This document shows positions 22,875-27,864 of a DNA stretch of 27,864 nt, in pieces. The notes under the pieces were generated by a model that searched no databases, was not told the origin of the DNA, and saw nothing but the letters and a program-made list of their open reading frames with translations. The translations under genes and the position numbers were made by a program. This DNA is from Psychrobacter sp. GTDB taxonomy: Bacteria > Pseudomonadota > Gammaproteobacteria > Pseudomonadales > Moraxellaceae. The stretch is taken from contig JARIAA010000070.1 in assembly GCA_029264635.1 (NCBI GenBank), positions 1 to 27,864 of the forward strand, written 5' to 3'. The stretch's first letter is position 1, and each line of letters starts with the position of its first letter.

Positions 22875-25505
22875 ATGAGTGATTCATTACCTGATGATTA
22901 CGAGCAAATGACGTCAGATATTATGATTGAAAATACTGATATTGAGAACAGTGACATTGAGACTGCCAATTCTATCTCTGAGATATTAGCGTCTGATTAT
23001 AGCTCCAAAGATATTCGAGTATTGCGCGGCTTAGAAGCGGTGCGTGTTCGTCCTGGTATGTATATTGGTGACACTGATGATGGCACAGGTTTGCATCATA
23101 TGGTCTTTGAGGTGGTGGATAACTCCATCGATGAGGCGCTTGCAGGTCACTGTGATCAGATTGATATCGTCATCCATGAAGATGAATCAGTGAGCGTGAG
23201 CGACAATGGCCGCGGTGTTCCTGTCGATATTCATCCAGAAGAAGGGGTGTCAGCAGCGCAGGTCATCATGACGGTACTACACGCAGGCGGTAAGTTCGAT
23301 GACAACAGTTATAAAGTTTCAGGCGGTCTGCACGGGGTCGGTGTCTCTGTAGTGAACGCTCTATCGAAAAAGCTTGAGATGAATATCTGGCGTGAAGGCT
23401 ATCACTATCATCAAACTTATACGGATGGTGTCCCTGATAGCGATATTCAACAAATGGAGGCGACCAATAGAACGGGTACTCAGATTCGCTTTTACCCAAG
23501 TACCGATGTATTTACGGGTACCATCTTTGAATATGACATCTTAGCCAAACGTTTGCGTGAGCTGTCGTTTCTTAACTCAGGTGTCCGTATCGTCTTGACC
23601 GATGAGCGTATTGATAAGCGTCATGAGTTTGAGCATAAAGGCGGCTTGTCAGAGTTTGTCAGCTACATCAATGCGGGTAAAGATGGCGTCAATGAGGTTT
23701 TTCACTTCAATAGTGAGCAAGACGACGGTATTAGTGTCGAAGTCGCTTTGCAGTGGACGGATACTTATAATGAAAAAGTACTGTGCTTTACCAATAATAT
23801 CCCGCAGCGCGATGGGGGAACGCATTTATCTGGTTTTCGCTCAGCCCTGACACGCGTATTGAACAGTTATATGGACCGCGAAAACTTATTCAAAAAAGAA
23901 AAAGTTGTGGCGACTGGTGATGATGCGCGTGAAGGCTTGACGGCGATTGTATCGGTTAAAGTCCCTGATCCAAAATTCTCAAGCCAGACTAAAGATAAGC
24001 TGGTTTCAAGCGAGGTTAAATCGGCTGTTGAATCCGCCATGCACGATAAGTTCAACGACTTTTTATTAGAAAACCCAGCAGCTAGTAAAGCCATTGCTAA
24101 TAAAATCATTGATGCAGCGCGTGCTCGTGATGCGGCTCGTAAAGCACGTGAGATGACACGGCGTAAGACGACTCTAGATATCGCAGGCTTGCCTGGCAAA
24201 TTGGCAGATTGCCAAGAAAAGGATCCTGCCTTATCAGAGTTATACATCGTGGAGGGCGACTCTGCTGGTGGCTCGGCTAAGCAAGGTCGTAGCCGTAAGA
24301 CGCAAGCGATTTTGCCGCTCAAAGGTAAGATTCTAAACGTTGAGCGTGCTCGTTTTGATAAGATGCTATCCTCTGCTGAGGTCGGCAACTTGATTACGGC
24401 GCTTGGTTGCGGCATTGGTCCCGATGAATATAACCCTGATAAAGTGCGCTATCATAAAATCATCATCATGACCGATGCGGACGTTGATGGTTCACACATT
24501 CGTACGCTGTTATTGACTTTTTTCTTCCGTCAAACTCCTGAGCTGATTGAGCGTGGTTATATTTATATCGCTCAGCCGCCACTCTACAAGGTTAAAAAGG
24601 GTCGTCAAGAGCTGTATTTAAAAGATGATGAAGCGCTTAAAGCTTATTTATTGTCATCAACGATTGATAATACTAAATTGCATGTCAGTGCCGATGCGCC
24701 TGCCATTACTGGTCAAGCGCTTGAAACCTTGCTAAACGATTATAACCAAACGCAGCTGATCAAAGCCCGTTTGCAGATTCGTTATCCAGGCGTTCTGTTA
24801 GATGCGTTGACCTATGCGCCTAAACTTAGTACAGACATGACTTATGATAAGTCTGCGATGGAAGCATGGAAAGCATCACTGCAAACCCAGCTGGCGCTTT
24901 TCGGTAGTGAGCTAAGTCCTGAGATTGAATTGGTCAATATTCATGCGCCGCAGCCAAAGAATATGGATGCAGCAGCCGCTGATTTGCTAGGCATGAAACC
25001 AGAGGTAGCGAGTGAAGTAGCCGATAGTGATACCTTATCTACCAAGCCGCAGTGGTTACCACGTATAACCGTCTATGTGCATCAGTTGGCGCATCATTAT
25101 TTGCTAGATGCAAGCTTCATTAATTCAGGCGAATATACCAAGCTGTTACGCTTATCGGCAGAGTGGAATACGTTACTCGAAGAGGGTGCTTTTATTCGCC
25201 GCGAAGCGGGCAGTGGCACTAATAAAGATATTCCAGTGCGCGATTTTGATTATCTCTGGCAGCAGATGATGCTGGATGCGCGTCGTGGTCTGGCAATTCA
25301 GCGCTATAAAGGGCTTGGTGAGATGAACGCTGATCAGCTTTGGGATACGACCATGGATCCTGAAAACCGTCGTATGCTACGCGTGACTATCGAAGATGCG
25401 ATTGCAGCAGATCATATGTTCACCTGCCTAATGGGCGATCATGTCGAGCCGCGTCGTATCTTTATCGAAGAGAATGCGTTGACAGTGTCTAATCTAGATA
25501 TTTAA
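22875..25505 (+). CDS. gyrB: DNA gyrase subunit B
   Basis: GyrB is the ATPase subunit of DNA gyrase, which introduces negative supercoils. The 876-residue product has the GHKL ATPase (RPGMYIGDTDDGTGLHHMV, DNGRGVP, GGLHGVGVSVVNALS), the TOPRIM site (E460 of EGDSAGG; D534, D536 and D538 of DADVDGS) and the C-terminal QRYKGLGEMNADQLW. ATG 22875 is preferred over 22869 because AAGGA is about six bases before it and would abut the first. Before the usual start (KDIRVLRGLEAVR) there is an extra acidic stretch of roughly 40 residues containing a repeat of IENTDIENSDIE type. The protein is about 70 residues longer than E. coli GyrB overall. A terminator follows. Confidence 0.98.
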   Translation: MSDSLPDDYEQMTSDIMIENTDIENSDIETANSISEILASDYSSKDIRVLRGLEAVRVRPGMYIGDTDDGTGLHHMVFEVVDNSIDEALAGHCDQIDIVIHEDESVSVSDNGRGVPVDIHPEEGVSAAQVIMTVLHAGGKFDDNSYKVSGGLHGVGVSVVNALSKKLEMNIWREGYHYHQTYTDGVPDSDIQQMEATNRTGTQIRFYPSTDVFTGTIFEYDILAKRLRELSFLNSGVRIVLTDERIDKRHEFEHKGGLSEFVSYINAGKDGVNEVFHFNSEQDDGISVEVALQWTDTYNEKVLCFTNNIPQRDGGTHLSGFRSALTRVLNSYMDRENLFKKEKVVATGDDAREGLTAIVSVKVPDPKFSSQTKDKLVSSEVKSAVESAMHDKFNDFLLENPAASKAIANKIIDAARARDAARKAREMTRRKTTLDIAGLPGKLADCQEKDPALSELYIVEGDSAGGSAKQGRSRKTQAILPLKGKILNVERARFDKMLSSAEVGNLITALGCGIGPDEYNPDKVRYHKIIIMTDADVDGSHIRTLLLTFFFRQTPELIERGYIYIAQPPLYKVKKGRQELYLKDDEALKAYLLSSTIDNTKLHVSADAPAITGQALETLLNDYNQTQLIKARLQIRYPGVLLDALTYAPKLSTDMTYDKSAMEAWKASLQTQLALFGSELSPEIELVNIHAPQPKNMDAAAADLLGMKPEVASEVADSDTLSTKPQWLPRITVYVHQLAHHYLLDASFINSGEYTKLLRLSAEWNTLLEEGAFIRREAGSGTNKDIPVRDFDYLWQQMMLDARRGLAIQRYKGLGEMNADQLWDTTMDPENRRMLRVTIEDAIAADHMFTCLMGDHVEPRRIFIEENALTVSNLDI

Positions 25506-25535
25506 ATTGTAAATCCAGTCTTTCATATAATCATA

Positions 25536-25570
25536 AAAAATACCGCTTTGGCATCCAAGGCGGTATTTTT
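25536..25570 (+). terminator. Intrinsic terminator downstream of gyrB
   Basis: Sixteen-base arms (25536-25551 and 25555-25570) pair with one G-U wobble around a three-base loop, with A-rich and T-rich ends. A perfect parS site follows with no gap. Confidence 0.9.
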
Positions 25571-25585
25571 GTTTCACGTGAAACT
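25570..25585. promoter_or_regulatory. parS: parS-type site 9 (perfect), abutting the gyrB terminator
   Basis: GTTTCACGTGAAAC (25571-25584) begins directly after the terminator stem, in the gyrB-mntP gap, about 7.5 kb right of oriC. Confidence 0.87.
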
Positions 25586-25652
25586 TAATAAGATAAACCT
25601 TTAATCTAAGTCATTATAAAAATATAAGTGGTTATAAAAAGTGGATCCTAAG

Positions 25653-26270
25653 ATGATCGAAGTCGTATTACTGGCTATTGCCTTAGCAATGGACGCGTTC
25701 GCCGTGGCGATTGGGCTAGGCGCTAAATCGCAAAAACAGAGTAAGCCGTATTTACTGCGTCTCGCCATTTATGCGGGTTTATATTTTGGCATGGCACAAG
25801 GCGTGATGCCGCTGATAGGTTATTTATTGGGCGCAGCTCTCATAGGTTGGTTGGCAGCAGCTGCCCCTTGGATTGGCGGTTTTATTCTTATTGGTCTTGG
25901 CGGCAAGATGCTTTATGAGGTATTTACTAGCGATGGAAAAGATGCAGTAGACAGTGCGCTTCATCTAAAAGCTGATGCGATTGATACAGTTACTATCATA
26001 GACAATGGAGATAACCGCATCAACCATCGCACCCTGTTTACACTGTCCATTGCGACCAGTATTGATGCAATGGCAGCAGGGTTTACCCTTAATTTGTTAG
26101 CGCTTAATGCACTATTTGCTTGTTTAATTATCGCCCTTATAACCGCTGTTTTTAGCTTCTTTGGAGTATATCTTGGCAAAAAATCTGGGACGTGGCTTGA
26201 AGATAAAGCGGAGGCGCTTGGAGGGTTGGTACTGATTGCCATTGGATTTAAGGTGATGCTCTTTAGCTAA
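25653..26270 (+). CDS. mntP: Putative manganese efflux pump MntP
   Basis: MntP-family proteins export manganese across the inner membrane. The 205-residue protein is almost wholly hydrophobic with about six membrane helices in two homologous halves: LLAIALAMDAFAVAIGLG in the first and LFTLSIATSIDAMAAGFTL in the second, each with a membrane-embedded aspartate, and GFILIGLGGKMLYE and GLVLIAIGFKVML at the ends of the halves. The central loop (about 95-125) is hydrophilic. ATG 25653 is chosen because GGA lies seven bases before it and the family starts in this way; GTG 25641 would add four residues. No yybP-ykoY manganese riboswitch is visible in the short leader. Confidence 0.92.
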   Translation: MIEVVLLAIALAMDAFAVAIGLGAKSQKQSKPYLLRLAIYAGLYFGMAQGVMPLIGYLLGAALIGWLAAAAPWIGGFILIGLGGKMLYEVFTSDGKDAVDSALHLKADAIDTVTIIDNGDNRINHRTLFTLSIATSIDAMAAGFTLNLLALNALFACLIIALITAVFSFFGVYLGKKSGTWLEDKAEALGGLVLIAIGFKVMLFS

Positions 26271-26290
26271 TTGACAGACTTAATCCTCAA

Positions 26291-26327
26291 AAAAAGCACC
26301 GCTCTATAGTTTAGAGTGGTGCTTTTT
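26291..26327. terminator. Bidirectional terminator between mntP and rlmF
   Basis: Sixteen-base arms (26291-26306 and 26312-26327) pair with one G-U wobble around a five-base loop, with a T-run on the plus side and an A-run giving T's on the minus side. It serves two convergent genes. Confidence 0.9.
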
Positions 26328-26342
26328 GTTTCACGTGAAACT
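26327..26342. promoter_or_regulatory. parS: parS-type site 10 (perfect), abutting the mntP terminator
   Basis: GTTTCACGTGAAAC (26328-26341) begins directly after the terminator stem, the same arrangement as at the gyrB terminator. Confidence 0.87.
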
Positions 26343-26380
26343 TATTGTTATCATTTATCGATTAGCCTGACATAAACATT

Positions 26381-26394
26381 GTTTCATGTGAAAC
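26381..26394. promoter_or_regulatory. parS-like site 11 (CATGTG variant)
   Basis: GTTTCATGTGAAAC lies 53 bp from site 10 in the mntP-rlmF convergent gap and differs only in the central CpG. Confidence 0.62.
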
Positions 26395-26417
26395 GTTTTA
26401 AGAACAGGTGAATGCTT

Positions 26418-27443
26418 TTACTCAAATTCATCGGTATTAAAACGCCACGCCAATACACGGGTATTTTTTTGACCTTGACTCATCTCAATAACGCGCACCT
26501 GAAACGCACCAAGCTGCTTTAACAATAGCTGCAGTGGTTTAACGTTCTCAGACTTTGAAACAAGGGTTGTAAACCAACCAACGTGCTCAGCGAAATCCTG
26601 ACTCTCTTTTGCCATCTTGGTCAAAAAAGCAATCTCACCGCCTTCACTCCACAGCTCTTTATGCTGACCACCGAAGTTGAGATTTTGTGCAGCATTACCA
26701 GCTTTCGTGGAGTGACGATTTATTTGCTCGTTCTCATTTTTACCGCGATGTCGTTGTAGATTATGCTGCTTGCGACTATTGGCGTCCATTGCCTCCTCTA
26801 ATGAAGCATGAAAAGGAGGGTTACAAATGACGATATCAAAGTAATCTTGGCGACCAATAATATTCTTAAAGATGTATTTAGGCTCAGGTTGGAGTTTCAC
26901 CTTAACTGCGCCTTTTAGCTTCGGATTGGCGTCACAAATTAGCGCAGCAGTATTGACCGAAATAGGATCTATGTCACTGGCAGTAAAGCGCCAACCATAG
27001 CTTTGGTGGCCAATAATTGGGTAGATGGCACTCGCGCCCGTACCAATATCGAGCGCCTGAATCTCTTTACCAGTAGGCGGAGTGTTATCGGCATTTACAT
27101 GGCTGGTTTGCGCCAGCAAGTCGGCAACATAATGAATATAATCTGCGCGCCCTGGAATAGGCGGGCACAAATACCCTTCTGGAATATCCCAAAACTTGAT
27201 ACCGTAATAATGTGCGAGTAGTGCCTGATTGAGCACTCTTACCGCCTGATGGTTAGAGAAGTTGATCGTCGGCTCGCCTTTTGGATTGGTAATGGTATGC
27301 TTGGCAAGCTCGGGCAAGGCGCGGGTCAATACCTCAAAGTCATAACGGCCTTGGTGCAGGTTACGCGGATGCAATTGACCGAGCTTCTTTGCGGTCGCGG
27401 GCGCTCTGTTTCTGTGCTTATTGTTTGAAGGGATACGGGTCAT
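26418..27443 (-). CDS. rlmF: 23S rRNA (adenine-1618-N6)-methyltransferase RlmF
   Basis: RlmF (YbiN) methylates A1618 of 23S rRNA with SAM. The 341-residue protein shows the family's hallmark N-terminus (LHPRNLHQGRYDFEVL at 24-39, KFWDIPEGYLCPPIPGRADY at 83-102), SAM-binding LDIGTGASAIYP (131-142), the N6-adenine methyltransferase motif NPPF (208-211) and LNFGGQHKELWSEGGE (255-270). The first 20 residues are basic and probably unstructured. No strong ribosome-binding site precedes ATG 27443. It is convergent with mntP and shares its terminator. Confidence 0.95.
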   Translation of the reverse strand: MTRIPSNNKHRNRAPATAKKLGQLHPRNLHQGRYDFEVLTRALPELAKHTITNPKGEPTINFSNHQAVRVLNQALLAHYYGIKFWDIPEGYLCPPIPGRADYIHYVADLLAQTSHVNADNTPPTGKEIQALDIGTGASAIYPIIGHQSYGWRFTASDIDPISVNTAALICDANPKLKGAVKVKLQPEPKYIFKNIIGRQDYFDIVICNPPFHASLEEAMDANSRKQHNLQRHRGKNENEQINRHSTKAGNAAQNLNFGGQHKELWSEGGEIAFLTKMAKESQDFAEHVGWFTTLVSKSENVKPLQLLLKQLGAFQVRVIEMSQGQKNTRVLAWRFNTDEFE

Positions 27444-27508
27444 AGTATAAGGCTTTGATGTTTGAATATAATCGACCAGTTTAGCAGATTTCGCAGGTAA
27501 CGAATGTC

Positions 27509-27864
27509 TTATCGGCTACGTAAAATGAGGTTTAATCCCAATACGATCATTGCGGTACCGAGTATGCGGTCGATCCAGTGCTCAACGCGTTGAAATCTTT
27601 GGTGAATGGCAGGGATGGAGAGCAGCATTACCACGGTGCTAAACCATGCCATCTGTAAGACCATCATCCATACGCCATAAATGGATAATTGCCACAGCGG
27701 AATATTGGGTGATAATACTAGGGTAAATATCGCGACGAAATATACGGGTGCTTTGGGATTGAACACATTACAAAAGAAACCACGTCGCAAAATGGCGACG
27801 GTTGATTCAGTATTAGTGGATGACGGATTGGGAATACATCTCTTCTTAAGTGTCTTGTTATTAG
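27509..27864 (-). CDS. LysE/RhtB-family amino-acid exporter (5' end beyond window)
   Basis: The minus-strand frame ending at TAA 27509 stays open to the right edge, so the N-terminal half is missing. The visible 118 codons include the family signature RRGFFCNVFNPKAPVYF at the start of a membrane segment, then three hydrophobic helices (VYFVAIFTLVLSP, IYGVWMMVLQMAWFSTVVMLLSIPAI, ILGTAMIVLGLNLIL). This fits the last three helices of a LysE/RhtB exporter of about 200 residues. The TTG at 27790 is not a credible start. The substrate cannot be told from this fragment. Confidence 0.85.
   Translation of the reverse strand, partial: NNKTLKKRCIPNPSSTNTESTVAILRRGFFCNVFNPKAPVYFVAIFTLVLSPNIPLWQLSIYGVWMMVLQMAWFSTVVMLLSIPAIHQRFQRVEHWIDRILGTAMIVLGLNLILRSR

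Noticed and set aside
23867..24415. Long minus-strand ORF opposite gyrB (182 codons)
   Set aside because: It lies wholly inside the conserved gyrB TOPRIM coding region, has no recognisable domain or ribosome-binding site, and is a shadow frame.
25571..25652. Manganese (yybP-ykoY) riboswitch upstream of mntP
   Set aside because: The leader after the gyrB terminator is only about 80 AT-rich bases, with no paired structure of that class.
1..27864. tRNA, rRNA, CRISPR array, transposase or phage genes
   Set aside because: No cloverleaf-like tRNA, rRNA segment, regularly spaced direct repeats, transposase or phage protein was seen on either strand.

Overview
The window is the chromosomal replication-origin region of a gammaproteobacterium of the family Moraxellaceae, most likely Psychrobacter. 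This rests on the gene order (yidC-yidD-rnpA-rpmH-oriC-dnaA-dnaN-recF-gyrB), moderate-to-low GC with very AT-rich intergenic DNA, and protein details such as a GyrB with an acidic N-terminal extension and a YidD with a C-terminal tail. The genus is an inference from recalled family features; no database search was possible.

Layout. Positions 1-6787 (all minus strand) hold partial dprA, a secreted LysM protein, thrC, rsmB and fmt. From 7240 to 10095 (plus strand) lies a BarA/GacS-like hybrid sensor kinase. From 10161 to 17605 (minus strand) lie ribE, a ribD interrupted by an in-frame stop, nrdR, mnmE, yidC, yidD, rnpA and rpmH. The gap 17606-18182 is oriC, with five perfect DnaA boxes. From 18183 to 26270 (plus strand) lie dnaA, dnaN, recF, gyrB and mntP. 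Finally rlmF and the C-terminal part of a LysE/RhtB-type exporter are on the minus strand and run off the right end. Genes flanking the origin mostly point away from it, so they are transcribed with the replication fork.

How it works together. dnaA, dnaN, recF and gyrB supply initiation, the sliding clamp, gap repair and supercoiling. rpmH, rnpA, yidD, yidC and mnmE supply ribosome, RNase P, membrane-insertion and tRNA-modification functions. nrdR, ribD and ribE link dNTP control with riboflavin synthesis. fmt and rsmB act in translation.

Most notable signals. (1) Eleven 14-bp parS-type palindromes (GTTTCACGTGAAAC and close variants) are spread over about 24 kb on both sides of oriC, in intergenic DNA and inside rsmB, ribE, mnmE and recF. 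All variants differ only at the central CpG, exactly as C-to-T transitions would produce. (2) The ribE-ribD gap contains four perfect DnaA boxes surrounding two parS-like sites, a second origin-like cluster about 7 kb from oriC. (3) ribD carries a single in-frame TAA. (4) Two candidate small MITE-like elements with similar TATAGT-type ends lie in the LysM-thrC and rnpA-rpmH gaps. No tRNA, rRNA, CRISPR array, insertion sequence with a transposase, or phage gene was seen.
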